Positions 19,831-27,945 of a stretch of DNA of 45,799 nt are shown one piece after another. The notes under the pieces were generated by a model, which did not search any database, was not told the DNA's origin, and saw only the letters and a program-made list of their open reading frames with translations. Position 1 is the stretch's first letter. Each line of letters begins with the position of its first letter. The stretch is from Coriobacteriia bacterium (GTDB lineage Bacteria > Actinomycetota > Coriobacteriia > Anaerosomatales > Anaerosomataceae), in contig JAFGUS010000033.1 of NCBI GenBank assembly GCA_016938395.1, forward strand, positions 1 to 45,799, in the 5' to 3' direction. Both the position numbers and the translations under genes were made by a program.

Positions 19831-20933
19831 GAACACCCCCCACCCACCGGCACGATCTTCGCCCTCTCGAGGAGACTGTTGTCGAAGTAGGATATTGTGG
19901 TTGTGGTGATGAACGTCTGGATGTCTTTGCTCACGAGATCGGCCAGGGCTTCTCTGCGTGACGCGTCGAGCTCCGACATCACGTCGTCGAGCAGTAACAC
20001 TGGTTCTGTTCCGAGTACCTCGCGCACCACGGTTACTTCTGCCCACTTCCAGGCGAGCGCCAGCGTACGCTGTTGTCCCTGGCTCGCGAAGGAGCGGGCG
20101 TCGTGTTGCCCGATGGTGAAGACGACGTCATCCCGGTGGGGCCCGACGAGTGATACAGCGCGCGCCCGCTCATCACCCTTACGCCGAGCGATCTCCTCCC
20201 TGAGATCACGCTCTACGACACCGATCTCTTCATCACTACCCCACTGCCTCTCGTGAGGGGCTACGGTTCCGCGCATTTCTACCATCAGCGTCTCGCCACA
20301 GGCCAGACCCTCGTAGACCGGGACCGCCGCTGCTGTGAGGCGGCGAACCAGGCGCCGCCGGTGCACGTGGAGTCGCGCCCCCAACCGTATGATTTGCTCG
20401 TTCCACGGGCCGAGTGTCGCTTCAGGGCTTTCGCTCTTGAGCAGGGCATTCTTCTGTCTCAGTACCCGTGCGTACTCCCTCCGAAGCGTCGCGTACGTCG
20501 CCGATAGTTGGTCTCCGAGGCCATCCACCCCGGACCTCCTGCGCTCCGCAGGGCCTCGTACCAACATGAGGTCCTCTGGGGTGAACACCACCACCGGCAC
20601 TAACCGCGTCGCGTCGTGCACCCTGCGGCGCGCTTGGCCGTCCACCCGCCACGATCGCCTTCCATCCGTTGAGACGGTGAGCTCTGCGCGAACGGGGGTC
20701 CGGTTACCCTCGGCTGTTGTTGACACCACAGCCTGGTCGGCACCCCACCTGACAACGTCTCCCCAGTTCGGATTCCTGAATGAGCGGCCTGTCGAGACAC
20801 TCTCGATAGCCTCGAGAACGTTCGTCTTACCGGCTGCGTTCGGCCCGATGAGAATCGTCAGTGGGTGTTGGGTCTCCAGTTTCCATGATTCGTAGTTCCG
20901 GAAATCCTGGAGCTCGATGCGGGTGATCCGCAC
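19827..20933 (-). CDS. recF: DNA replication and repair protein RecF
   Basis: The 368-residue SMC-like ATPase loads RecA at gaps together with RecO/RecR. It starts with the family pattern RITRIELQDFRNYESW, has Walker A GPNAAGKT at 30-37, the signature region RSFASQGQQRTLALAWKWAE, and Walker B LLLDDVMSELD. Length is standard. GTG at 20933 follows AAGGAG by about 12 nt, 16 nt after the dnaN stop. It is coupled to the DUF721 gene. Confidence 0.97.
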   Translation of the reverse strand: MRITRIELQDFRNYESWKLETQHPLTILIGPNAAGKTNVLEAIESVSTGRSFRNPNWGDVVRWGADQAVVSTTAEGNRTPVRAELTVSTDGRRSWRVDGQARRRVHDATRLVPVVVFTPEDLMLVRGPAERRRSGVDGLGDQLSATYATLRREYARVLRQKNALLKSESPEATLGPWNEQIIRLGARLHVHRRRLVRRLTAAAVPVYEGLACGETLMVEMRGTVAPHERQWGSDEEIGVVERDLREEIARRKGDERARAVSLVGPHRDDVVFTIGQHDARSFASQGQQRTLALAWKWAEVTVVREVLGTEPVLLLDDVMSELDASRREALADLVSKDIQTFITTTTISYFDNSLLERAKIVPVGGGCS

Positions 20934-20949
20934 GTGCTATGCCGCTCCT

Positions 20950-22050
20950 TCAGCCGAGACGTACCGGCATGAGGAGGTACACGAACCCATCCCCACCCGC
21001 GGGCTTGAGAACCCCAGGCTTGAGGGGACTTGTGACCTCGAGTGCGACGGTGTCCCCTTCGGAGACCGATACACCGTCCAACAGGTACGTGTGGTTGAAG
21101 GCAATCTCGACGTCTTCGCCTTCGGGATTGATTTGAACATCCTCGCGTGCCTCGCCCACGTCCTGTGTGGTTGCCGAGACGGTCAGCGTTTGGTCCGCAA
21201 CCGATACCGCGAGACGAAGCGGTGCGTTGTGTTGTGCCATGAGGGATACGCGCTTCACTGCTTCCAGTAGTTCGAGCCGATCGATGACTACCCGTGTTGT
21301 GTACTCCTTGGGGAGGAGTTGTCGATAGTTAGGGAACGACCCCTCAATGCGCCGTGAGATGAACGTTGTATCGCCGAATGTGAAAATGACCTGATTCTCG
21401 GCCACCCCGAGCGCGACGGTCTCACTCGACCCTACTAGTTTCGCAACGTCTTCCAGGGCCTTTCCGGGTACGACGAGCTCCATGTCGCCCGCTACTCCTT
21501 CGACGTCGACCTCTTTCACACACAGACGATAGGAATCAGTGGCCACCATCTTGAGTTTCTCGTTGTCGATGACTACCAACACCCCTGTGAGGATCGGGCG
21601 CGTCTCATCTCTACTGACCGACTTAGAGACCTGGTGTACGACGTGCGAAAAGACCTCGGTTGGCAGAACTACGCTCTCTGCTGCGAGAACCTCCGGGAAC
21701 TTCGGATAGTCATCGGCGGACAGTGTTTTCATCTGGAACGACGATTGCCCGCAGGTCACTGTCGCGATGCCGACAACCGACGTATCGATAGTCACTGCTG
21801 ATTCAGGAAGGCTTCTGACGATATCGGTGAGGAGTCGTCCCGGTACGACACTCTGGCCCTTCTCATCAACCTTGGCCCGTGTTGTCGTCTTGACCGAGAC
21901 CTCGAGGTCGGTCGCCTGGAGGACCAACGTCTCGTCGTTCACTGAGAGGTGGATACCCGAAAGGATCGGAAGGGTCGTCCGAGACGACAATCCACGGGAT
22001 ACGGTTGAGAGTGCATCAAGCAACGATCCTCGGGCCACGGAGACCTTCAT
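20950..22050 (-). CDS. dnaN: DNA polymerase III beta sliding clamp
   Basis: The 366-residue protein forms the ring that tethers DNA polymerase III. The three clamp domains are visible, with landmarks LPILSGIHLSV, LPTEVFSHVVHQVSKSVSRDETRPILTGVLV and LPKEYTTRVVIDR, and the C-terminal VYLLMPVRLG matches the clamp terminus. ATG at 22050 has AAAGGA at 22058-22063. The 231-bp gap separating it from dnaA carries the DnaA-trio element. Confidence 0.98.
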   Translation of the reverse strand: MKVSVARGSLLDALSTVSRGLSSRTTLPILSGIHLSVNDETLVLQATDLEVSVKTTTRAKVDEKGQSVVPGRLLTDIVRSLPESAVTIDTSVVGIATVTCGQSSFQMKTLSADDYPKFPEVLAAESVVLPTEVFSHVVHQVSKSVSRDETRPILTGVLVVIDNEKLKMVATDSYRLCVKEVDVEGVAGDMELVVPGKALEDVAKLVGSSETVALGVAENQVIFTFGDTTFISRRIEGSFPNYRQLLPKEYTTRVVIDRLELLEAVKRVSLMAQHNAPLRLAVSVADQTLTVSATTQDVGEAREDVQINPEGEDVEIAFNHTYLLDGVSVSEGDTVALEVTSPLKPGVLKPAGGDGFVYLLMPVRLG

Positions 22051-22281
22051 GCCTCATCCTTTCTTATTACTGTCTTAGATATCTCATCACAGTAGCAGTA
22101 GTAATAGGGGCTGTGCATGGTGTGGAGAAGGCCCCTTCACGCTGGTCACACAGTCCGTTCTGCCTGTTGATATCGTGTGGGGAGACTGTCCCATCCATCA
22201 ACATCTTCCCCAGGCTGGTCTTCTATCCACAGTGCACACCGGATCCACCACCAGTGTATGAACACCCTACCCACACGTTGT
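22051..22281. other. dnaA-dnaN intergenic origin element (incC-like)
   Basis: Read along the dnaA sense strand, this gap holds two abutting DnaA-like boxes, TTCTCCACA (22129-22121, one mismatch to TTWTNCACA) and CCATGCACA (22120-22112, two mismatches). They are followed by a 4-bp GC tract, a trinucleotide repeat (22107-22090), and an AT-richer stretch (GATATCTAAGACAGTAATAAG) leading to dnaN. A further box CTATCCACA on the plus strand lies at 22223-22231. The order boxes - GC - trio - AT-rich matches the basal unwinding system described for Bacillus subtilis oriC. It is probably the strand-opening site, by inference from this arrangement. Confidence 0.65.
22090..22107 (+). promoter_or_regulatory. 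DnaA-trio repeat
   Basis: The plus strand reads CAG TAG CAG TAG TAA TAG. The DnaA-trio consensus written 5'-3' is TA(G/A). The three triplets nearest the DnaA boxes (TAG, TAA, TAG) are exact, as is one more; the remaining two differ only by C for T. Such trios guide DnaA filament growth on single-stranded DNA. Confidence 0.6.
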
Positions 22282-23655
22282 TCACCCCCGCTGTCGGATC
22301 AGATTGGTGAGTGTCTGTATCTGGTTGTAGACGTCTCTCTGTTCCTTCATCAACCGCTGAATCTTCGTGTTCGCGTGCATAACAGTCGTGTGATCCCGAC
22401 CACCGAACTCGGCGCCAATCGCCGGCAGTGAGTGGTCGGTCAGCTCACGGCTGAGGTACATCGCAACCTGTCGGGGGAACACGATCGACTGAGCTCGCTT
22501 GTCACCGACAAGTTCGGCCTTACTGATGCTGTAGAACCTACAGACTTCCTGCTGGATGGAACTGATGGAGATGGGTCTTATCGACCGTTCCGGGAAGATG
22601 TCTTTGAGCACACTGTGAGCGAGGTCCAGGTTGATAGGGTGCCTCGACACCGAACTGAATGCGACCACACGCAAGAGGGCACCCTCGAGTTCCCGGATGT
22701 TGTTGGAGAAACGATCAGCGATCAGCGAAAAGACCTCATCAGGAATGGAGAGGTGGTCGACCTCGGCCTTTCTGCGAAGGATAGCGATGCGGGTCTCAAG
22801 GTCTGGGGGTTGGATGTCAGCGATGAGGCCGCCACCAAAACGAGTCCTCAACCGATCTTCTATGTCGCCGATCTCCGCAGGCGGCCGGTCTGAAGTCATC
22901 ACGATCTGTTTGCCGGCTTCACGCAGTGTGTTGAAGGTGTGGAAGAACTCGGTCTGAGTACTCTCTTTTCCCGCGATGAACTGGATGTCGTCAATAAGAA
23001 GTACATCATTCTCCCGATAGGAGCGCCTGAACCCATCCATCCTGGCCTTGTCCCGGTCGCCGATCGAGTTGATGAAGTCGTTGACGAACTGCTCGCTCGA
23101 TACGTACTTCACCTTCATGTGCGGATACCCGAGGCGGACGTACGTGCCGATCGCCTGGAGAAGGTGGGTCTTACCGAGTCCGGCGGCACCGTAGATGAAC
23201 AAAGGGTTGTACGCGGTACCGGGCGATTCGGCGACCGCTAGAGAGACATGGTAGGAGAACTGGTTGGAGGCACCAACGACGAACGCATCGAACGTGCACT
23301 TTGGGTTGAGTTCGCCGTCAGAGGAGGTGTCTCGAGCAGGGCGGTGGGAGTGAGCGACCACCGGCAGTTCAACGATCGGTTCCTGCTCCGGCTCCACAAT
23401 GATCGCGGCGCCCGACACGCTGAACCTCACGGCCATCGGTGAACCGGTCACCTGGGTTAAGGCCGAGGCAAGAAGACTGGCATAGCGCGTCTCGAGCCAA
23501 TCCCGCGCGAAGTCGTTCTGCACAGAGACGACCATCTCCTGATCGACGATTCCCAAGGGCGAGGTCTGCTCGAACCATGTCTTGAAGGTGGGCGTGTTCA
23601 GTTCGCCCTTAACGACATCGAGTGTGTCGTGCCACACCTGTTGAACGTCGAGCAT
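22282..23655 (-). CDS. dnaA: Chromosomal replication initiator DnaA
   Basis: The 457-residue DnaA has domain I at about 1-80 ([24 protein letters not shown]), a short linker to about 115, and the AAA+ domain with Walker A GAAGLGKT at 156-163 and Walker [10 protein letters not shown]. The domain IV helix-turn-helix includes the DnaA signature [11 protein letters not shown]. Linker domain II is short compared with streptomycete DnaA. ATG at 23655 has only a weak AGGCGG site. It begins 11 nt after the stop of the GHKL-HTH gene, so the two are very likely co-transcribed. DnaA boxes lie on both sides of this pair. Confidence 0.98.
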   Translation of the reverse strand: MLDVQQVWHDTLDVVKGELNTPTFKTWFEQTSPLGIVDQEMVVSVQNDFARDWLETRYASLLASALTQVTGSPMAVRFSVSGAAIIVEPEQEPIVELPVVAHSHRPARDTSSDGELNPKCTFDAFVVGASNQFSYHVSLAVAESPGTAYNPLFIYGAAGLGKTHLLQAIGTYVRLGYPHMKVKYVSSEQFVNDFINSIGDRDKARMDGFRRSYRENDVLLIDDIQFIAGKESTQTEFFHTFNTLREAGKQIVMTSDRPPAEIGDIEDRLRTRFGGGLIADIQPPDLETRIAILRRKAEVDHLSIPDEVFSLIADRFSNNIRELEGALLRVVAFSSVSRHPINLDLAHSVLKDIFPERSIRPISISSIQQEVCRFYSISKAELVGDKRAQSIVFPRQVAMYLSRELTDHSLPAIGAEFGGRDHTTVMHANTKIQRLMKEQRDVYNQIQTLTNLIRQRG

Positions 23656-23666
23656 CGGTAGACCGC

Positions 23667-24470
23667 CTATCGCCGGAGGAGACTGTCAAGACATGAGGAG
23701 CCACGTTCCGTAAGCGCTCGCTTACCAGCCTCGTCTGATGTGATGAGGCCGTGGCCTGCGAGGTACTCGAGGTCGCGGTACGCCGTCGACAGACCGACGC
23801 CGAGCTCTCGAGAAACCGCGGTGGGTCCAAGGGTCCCCAACTCCATTGCCAGGGAGAGGACCTGTTTGTGGCGGGTGGTGAGCGGAGGAACGTCGACATC
23901 CTCGTGGGGCGGTGGGGATGCCGCCGGCTCCACGCGCTCAGGGGTGCCGCGCATGGTCACGACTGTGCCCGAGCCAAGGTTGTCCTCGACCTCGATGACG
24001 CCGCCGCTGAAGGTCAGGCACTCACGCGCCACAGGAAGACCCGACCCGACTCCTTTGATGACGGTCTTCATGTCATCTGTCGCTGTTGTGAAACCAGGCA
24101 GGAATACCCGCTCCTTGTCTCTGATCCCCGGTCCCTGGTCGGTACAGCGGATCGTCGACCCGTCGTCAAGGATGCTCACGACCGCCTCATCGAAGCCCGC
24201 ATGGATGAAGTTCTCCACTACCTCCCGGATCACCGAATACGGAACCCGCCCGCCCGCCTCGTGTGAGAGGTTGTAGGTGCGGGAAGCCAGTGTCTCGATG
24301 AGATCCCTGGCCGAGCTACCGATGACTTCCTCGACACGTGGTGGTGCAGTGAGGCCGTCGTAGACCGCGATCAGCGCATGCAGGCGAGATGGGCGGTGCG
24401 GATTGCCGGGCATGTCGGTACCCGCCCCGGTGTGAGATGGCGCTGCCGTGTCACCGTAGAAGACCTTCAC
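23667..24470 (-). CDS. GHKL ATPase with C-terminal helix-turn-helix, directly upstream of dnaA
   Basis: The 267-residue protein combines a histidine-kinase-like ATPase domain with a DNA-binding tail. GHKL motifs are the N box REVVENFIHAG (82-92), G1 DQGPGI (111-116), G2 GVGSGLPVA (140-148) and G3 GSGT (166-169). There is no phosphoacceptor histidine domain, so it is not a normal sensor kinase. Residues 195-260 (VSRELGVGLSTAYRDLEYL, then GLITSDEAGKRALT) look like a winged helix. Its stop is 11 nt before dnaA. GTG at 24470 has AGGGGGTG upstream; GTG at 24521 with AAAGGG is an alternative that would place two DnaA-like boxes inside the gene. The function is unknown; ATP-dependent control of dnaA is a hypothesis. 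Confidence 0.75.
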   Translation of the reverse strand: MKVFYGDTAAPSHTGAGTDMPGNPHRPSRLHALIAVYDGLTAPPRVEEVIGSSARDLIETLASRTYNLSHEAGGRVPYSVIREVVENFIHAGFDEAVVSILDDGSTIRCTDQGPGIRDKERVFLPGFTTATDDMKTVIKGVGSGLPVARECLTFSGGVIEVEDNLGSGTVVTMRGTPERVEPAASPPPHEDVDVPPLTTRHKQVLSLAMELGTLGPTAVSRELGVGLSTAYRDLEYLAGHGLITSDEAGKRALTERGSSCLDSLLRR

Positions 24471-25120
24471 TGCACCACCCCCTGGGCTCGTCATCCACAC
24501 GTTCGTCCACAGAATCCCCACGCTGCCCTTTCAGAGAAACCGCTGGCAGAGGGCGTCTCTGAAAGCCTCGGCCAACACTTGAGGCGATTCGTACCACCAC
24601 CGATGAGCAGGCGGTTTTCACGTTATCCACACGACTTTCCACACATGTGGACAAGCCTTTCACGAAAGCCATCGAACAGCCATCGAACGCGCAGGTAAAC
24701 AGCGGTCGGGCCTGTCCGAGTGCTTTCCGGGCCCCGAAAGACCCCGAAGTGGGGTTGAACGCTGTGGACAGTGTGGGGTAAGGGGCGGAAAAGCCGGCAC
24801 TACGCCGGACGGAACCTGTGGAAAACCCAACCCCGCCATGTCGATCAGCGAAATACCTGTCCGCGGTATATGCTCTGAGCAGCAGTTTTTCAAAGGAAGA
24901 CCCCCGAAGCGGGGTCGTGGGAGCGGAGCCGATTCTAGCAGAAGGCTCTTCTCGGCCACAACGAGACCCTCATCGTTTTCCACAGGATGGACCTGCTCAC
25001 ATCCTGCGTTTTCCACACTGTCCACAGATTTCAGACTTTTTTCGCATCAGCAACGCCGGCACCATGTGACGGCGCCGGGAGGTGTGCGCTGCGGCGTCAG
25101 CCTTACCGGCCGCTGATGCG
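24471..25120. other. oriC region with DnaA-box cluster
   Basis: The 650 bp between the divergent dnaA and rpmH arms hold no gene but many DnaA boxes (TTWTNCACA). Exact: 24623-24631 (+), 24817-24825 (-), 24976-24984 (+), 25009-25017 (+). One mismatch: 24491-24499 (+), 24635-24643 (+), 24646-24654 (-). Two mismatches: 24503-24511, 24763-24771, and 25018-25026, the last abutting the exact box at 25009. An AT-richer stretch (ATTTCAGACTTTTTTCGCATC) follows the tandem pair. Two near-identical mini-hairpins, CCCCGAAGTGGGG (about 24744-24756) and CCCCGAAGCGGGG (about 24902-24914), lie between the boxes. With the dnaA-dnaN element this makes a bipartite origin. Confidence 0.85.
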
Positions 25121-25150
25121 TTGACAGCGCGAAGCGGGCGTCGGTATACT
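25121..25150 (+). promoter_or_regulatory. Promoter of rpmH-rnpA operon
   Basis: TTGACA (25121-25126), an 18-nt spacer and TATACT (25145-25150) make the best sigma-70-type promoter in the window. It lies 52 nt before the rpmH start. Confidence 0.8.
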
Positions 25151-25201
25151 CGCTGGGCTTGTGCCCCGGGTAGGCTCGGGGCATCGACAGGAGGAACCGA
25201 A

Positions 25202-25348
25202 GTGAAGCGCACCTATCAGCCAAACAACCGGAAGCGCGCGAAGACGCACGGCTTTCGCAAGCGTATGTCCACAAGGGCCGGCCGAGCGATCCTCGCTGCT
25301 CGCCGTCGCAAGGGCCGCAAAGTCCTCTGCCCGAGCGCCGCGGCGTAA
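25202..25348 (+). CDS. rpmH: 50S ribosomal protein L34
   Basis: The 48-residue, highly basic protein reads [18 protein letters not shown] and continues [22 protein letters not shown], the universal L34 pattern. The tail VLCPSAAA is slightly longer than average. GTG at 25202 has AGGAGG at 25189-25194. It is the first gene of the plus-strand arm, followed 22 nt later by rnpA. Confidence 0.98.
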   Translation: MKRTYQPNNRKRAKTHGFRKRMSTRAGRAILAARRRKGRKVLCPSAAA

Positions 25349-25370
25349 GAACACGCGCCCGAAGGGCGGC

Positions 25371-25706
25371 GTGATGCGCACGATTACTGCGGCGCGGGAC
25401 ATCGACCGCCTGTTCGCGGAAGGACGACGTGCCGCTGATCGAGACCTGCTCGTCTTGATCGCACCAACTCCCGGAGCACGCGACCCACAAGGGCGCGTGC
25501 TCTTTGTCGCCGGCAAGCGCCTCGGTTCTGCGGTGCTGCGCAATCGCTGCAAGCGTGTGATGCGCGCGTCGGTGCGACGTGTGGGCGGGCCGTGGCCCGG
25601 GTGGGACGTCGCACTGATCGCGCGTTCTGGCACGGCTACCGCGTCGCCGGGCGCGCTTGATGGGGCGCTCAGGGCGGCGACATGCGGTCTCGAGGCGCCC
25701 CGATGA
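25371..25706 (+). CDS. rnpA: Ribonuclease P protein component
   Basis: The 111-residue basic protein assists the RNase P RNA in tRNA 5' processing. The RNR signature is present in [19 protein letters not shown], and the N-terminal [11 protein letters not shown] matches the family. GTG at 25371 and ATG at 25374 are both possible, with AAGGG just upstream. The stop overlaps the yidD start (ATGA). Confidence 0.95.
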   Translation: MMRTITAARDIDRLFAEGRRAADRDLLVLIAPTPGARDPQGRVLFVAGKRLGSAVLRNRCKRVMRASVRRVGGPWPGWDVALIARSGTATASPGALDGALRAATCGLEAPR

Positions 25707-25924
25707 GGAGTCCTCTTGCGCGCGCTGTGGTCGTCCTGATTCGCTTGTATCAGCGTCTGATTTCTCCCCTGCTGCCACCATCGTGTCGATTCACCCCCAC
25801 GTGCTCCGTGTATGCGGTAACAGCAATCGAGCGATACGGAATTCTCAAGGGCGGGTGGCTCGCCCTGAGGAGAGTGGGCCGGTGCCACCCCTGGAACCCC
25901 GGGGGGTTCGATCCGGTTCCCTAG
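25703..25924 (+). CDS. yidD: Membrane protein insertion efficiency factor YidD
   Basis: The 73-residue protein carries the YidD motif series [54 protein letters not shown], with the three conserved cysteines. YidD is a small membrane-associated helper of YidC/Sec insertion. ATG at 25703 is coupled to the rnpA stop; an in-frame ATG at 25682 would add seven residues. yidC follows after 122 nt. Confidence 0.95.
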   Translation: MRSPLARAVVVLIRLYQRLISPLLPPSCRFTPTCSVYAVTAIERYGILKGGWLALRRVGRCHPWNPGGFDPVP

Positions 25925-25950
25925 TCACGGGACCTCGCGCGCGTAGTATA

Positions 25951-25967
25951 GTGTGTAGACTACACAC
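25951..25967. promoter_or_regulatory. Perfect 17-bp palindrome before yidC
   Basis: GTGTGTAG-A-CTACACAC is a perfect inverted repeat with a one-base centre, so it is an operator-like dimer site rather than a hairpin. The -10-like TATAGT at 25947-25952 overlaps its left edge, though no good -35 is seen. A repressor here would control yidC-jag. Confidence 0.5.
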
Positions 25968-26046
25968 GACCCCCGGCACCACACCCGGAGCGGATACTGT
26001 CCCACAGACCGCGCGAAATCGTGCCACACGAGGAGGCTGGCTTCCT

Positions 26047-26766
26047 GTGCTCGAACCCATTGAGAAGGGCCTGTTCGACGTTCTACAGATGCTGTACGGC
26101 GTGGTCGGAGATTATGGAGTGGCCATCATCGGTCTGACGATCGCCATCCGCATCCTCCTGCTGCCGCTCACCGTTAAGCAGACGAAGTCGATGTACGAAC
26201 TCCAGCGGATACAGCCGAAGATCAAGGCGCTTCAGGAGAAGTACAAGAACGACAAGCAGAAGCTGCAGGAGGAGACGCTCAAGTTCTACCAGGAGAACAA
26301 GGTGAACCCGTTCGGCGGATGTCTACCGCTGCTCCTGCAGATGCCGATCTTCTTCGCCCTGTTCCGGATGCTTGGCACCACAGGCTCGACGCCGGGGCTG
26401 TTCCCCCAGTACATCGCGTCATTGCCGGACGCGGCCGCCGAGGCGGCGTCACGATTCTGGATAATTCTTCCAGATATCACACGGTCGGCCAACCAGGTGT
26501 ACGCAGATGGCGGTCTTATGTCCGCATGGCCATACGTGGTCTTCGTCGTCCTGTTTGGAGCTAGCACACTTCTGCCTCAGCTGATGCAGCCGGGCGCGCA
26601 AGCTCAGCAGAAGCAGATGGGCATCCTGATGGGCGGGATGATGCTGTTCTTCGGATGGAGCGTTTCGGCTGGGGTCGTCCTGTACTGGGTCACCCAGGGC
26701 TTGCTTGGCGTCGTGCAGCAGATCGTGCAGACGCGAATCTACAAGGCGCAGGAGGAGCACGCATGA
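26047..26766 (+). CDS. yidC: YidC/Oxa1 membrane protein insertase
   Basis: The 239-residue protein is the short Gram-positive form without the large periplasmic domain. Landmarks: GVAIIGLTIAIRILLLPLT with the conserved groove arginine R35, the cytosolic coiled loop MYELQRIQPKIKALQEKYKN, NPFGGCLPLLLQMPIFFALFRML, and three C-terminal helices. There is no N-terminal lipobox, unlike many Bacillus homologues. GTG at 26047 has AGGAGG at 26031-26036 with a rather long 10-nt spacing; the upstream in-frame extension overlaps yidD and is not credible. The stop overlaps jag (ATGA). Confidence 0.95.
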   Translation: MLEPIEKGLFDVLQMLYGVVGDYGVAIIGLTIAIRILLLPLTVKQTKSMYELQRIQPKIKALQEKYKNDKQKLQEETLKFYQENKVNPFGGCLPLLLQMPIFFALFRMLGTTGSTPGLFPQYIASLPDAAAEAASRFWIILPDITRSANQVYADGGLMSAWPYVVFVVLFGASTLLPQLMQPGAQAQQKQMGILMGGMMLFFGWSVSAGVVLYWVTQGLLGVVQQIVQTRIYKAQEEHA

Positions 26767-27506
26767 GTCACGAGGTGATCAAGGAGGGGCCTTCCGTTGC
26801 CGATGCGGTGGATGCCGCTCTCGAGGAGATGGGCGTTCAGCAGGACGCAGTGGCAATCGAGGTGCTGAGCGAGCCCGGCAAGGGAATCTTTGGGGGTTCC
26901 GGGAAGCCTGCACGCGTGCGCGTCTGGCTCAAAGAGGCCCCCGAGACCGGCTGGGATGAGGATGACGAGGAGTCGCTCGACGACGAGCAGATTCCAATGG
27001 TGGGTCCTGCAGCTCGTCATTACGATGAGGCCAGGGAGCTAACTGATGATGAGCTGGACGCGGTGGCGGACGCCGGAGCGGCAACGATTCAGGAGCTGCT
27101 GAAGATCCTCGGTATGGAGGCCACGATCGAGGAGTACGAGGGTGATGAAGCAGAGATCATCCTTGATATCGTCGGAGACGATCTAGGTATTCTGATCGGC
27201 CGGCACGGCAGGACGCTCGATGCCCTCCAGATTCTCGTGTCTGCCATCACCAACCGAAAGCTCGAGCATCGATATCCGCTCGTCGTGGATGTGTCCGGCT
27301 ACCGTCACCGGCGGCGCGTCAAGCTGGAGGAAATAGCGCGCAGGGGCGCCGATCGGGCTGCTCGGCAACGGCGTGCGGTAGAGTTGCGGCCGATGACGAG
27401 CTTCGAGCGTCGGGTGATCCACGTCGCACTCCGCGATGACAAGAGGGTCACGACCGAGAGCGAGGGTGACGAACCCCGTCGCATGGTGGTCATCCATCCC
27501 AGCTAG
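26763..27506 (+). CDS. jag: RNA-binding protein Jag/KhpB
   Basis: The 247-residue protein has a Jag_N domain at 1-56 with GKGIFGGSGKPARVRVWL, an acidic linker (DEDDEESLDDE) to about 105, a KH domain with the GxxG-type loop IGRHGR at 145-150, and an R3H domain from about 183 to the end (RHRRR, then ELRPMTSFERRVIH). KhpB-type proteins bind RNA and influence cell division and envelope growth in Gram-positives. ATG at 26763 is coupled to yidC. A rho-independent terminator follows. Confidence 0.95.
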   Translation: MSHEVIKEGPSVADAVDAALEEMGVQQDAVAIEVLSEPGKGIFGGSGKPARVRVWLKEAPETGWDEDDEESLDDEQIPMVGPAARHYDEARELTDDELDAVADAGAATIQELLKILGMEATIEEYEGDEAEIILDIVGDDLGILIGRHGRTLDALQILVSAITNRKLEHRYPLVVDVSGYRHRRRVKLEEIARRGADRAARQRRAVELRPMTSFERRVIHVALRDDKRVTTESEGDEPRRMVVIHPS

Positions 27507-27527
27507 GACACCAGTCAGTCAGATTGG

Positions 27528-27558
27528 GCAAGGGCATCTGCGGGTGCCCTTGCGTTTT
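27528..27558 (+). terminator. Rho-independent terminator after jag
   Basis: GCAAGGGCA (27528-27536) pairs with TGCCCTTGC (27545-27553) over 9 bp with an 8-nt loop, followed by GTTTT. It ends the rpmH-rnpA-yidD-yidC-jag unit. Confidence 0.8.
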
Positions 27559-27886
27559 CGGGGCGAGCGCACAACCCACGTTGGCACTCACTGATGGAGC
27601 AGTTGGCCTAGTGGTGTCTCATCACTTGAAAGCGGCGGAGCTTCGATCTGCGTTGGGTCTGCGCGGACAGTGATGGGGGCCGTTCGATGCGCACGACAGC
27701 CTCGCTTCGAGTAGTCCAGGAAGACGCTTGCCGCGCGGATGGTGACTGAAGTCCGTGGTTCAGCGTATTGAGTCAGAAGTCGGCGCGTAATCGGCGGCGG
27801 AGCCTCGGTGATGCGACTGCGGCAGACACTACAGGTGACTGCGAGTGGTCGCTACGTGTGCACAGCGTCGCTAATCGGCGCGGGCT
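27559..27886 (+). other. Gap before parS without recognised gene
   Basis: These 328 bp contain no credible ORF, promoter pair or complete RNA gene that I can identify. The segment 27596-27660 has tRNA-Ser-like words but cannot fold as a tRNA. The region is slightly lower in GC than its neighbours. Confidence 0.4.
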
Positions 27887-27902
27887 GGTTTCACGTGAAA
27901 CA
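27887..27902. promoter_or_regulatory. parS site 1
   Basis: GGTTTCACGTGAAACA matches the 16-bp parS consensus TGTTTCACGTGAAACA at 15 of 16 positions, with the inner 14-bp palindrome perfect. It is a ParB nucleation site about 1.6 kb upstream of parB. Confidence 0.93.
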
Positions 27903-27906
27903 TAGG

Positions 27907-27933
27907 GAATGATGTGGTACGGTTTCATCATTC
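27907..27933 (+). repeat. Inverted repeat between the two parS sites
   Basis: GAATGATG (27907-27914) and CATCATTC (27926-27933) form a perfect 8-bp inverted repeat around an 11-nt loop. It ends 4 nt before the GGAGGAG ribosome binding site of the leader ORF, so in RNA it could form a hairpin beside that site; in DNA it could be an operator. Confidence 0.5.
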
Positions 27934-27945
27934 TGCGGAGGAGCT

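Noticed and set aside
27596..27660. tRNA-Ser-like words (GGAGCAG, GGCCTAGTGGT, CTTGAAA loop with TGA, CTTCGATC)
   Set aside because: The anticodon stem arms (CATCA and GCGGC) do not pair and no 3' acceptor matches GGAGCAG. At most a decayed relic; not annotated.
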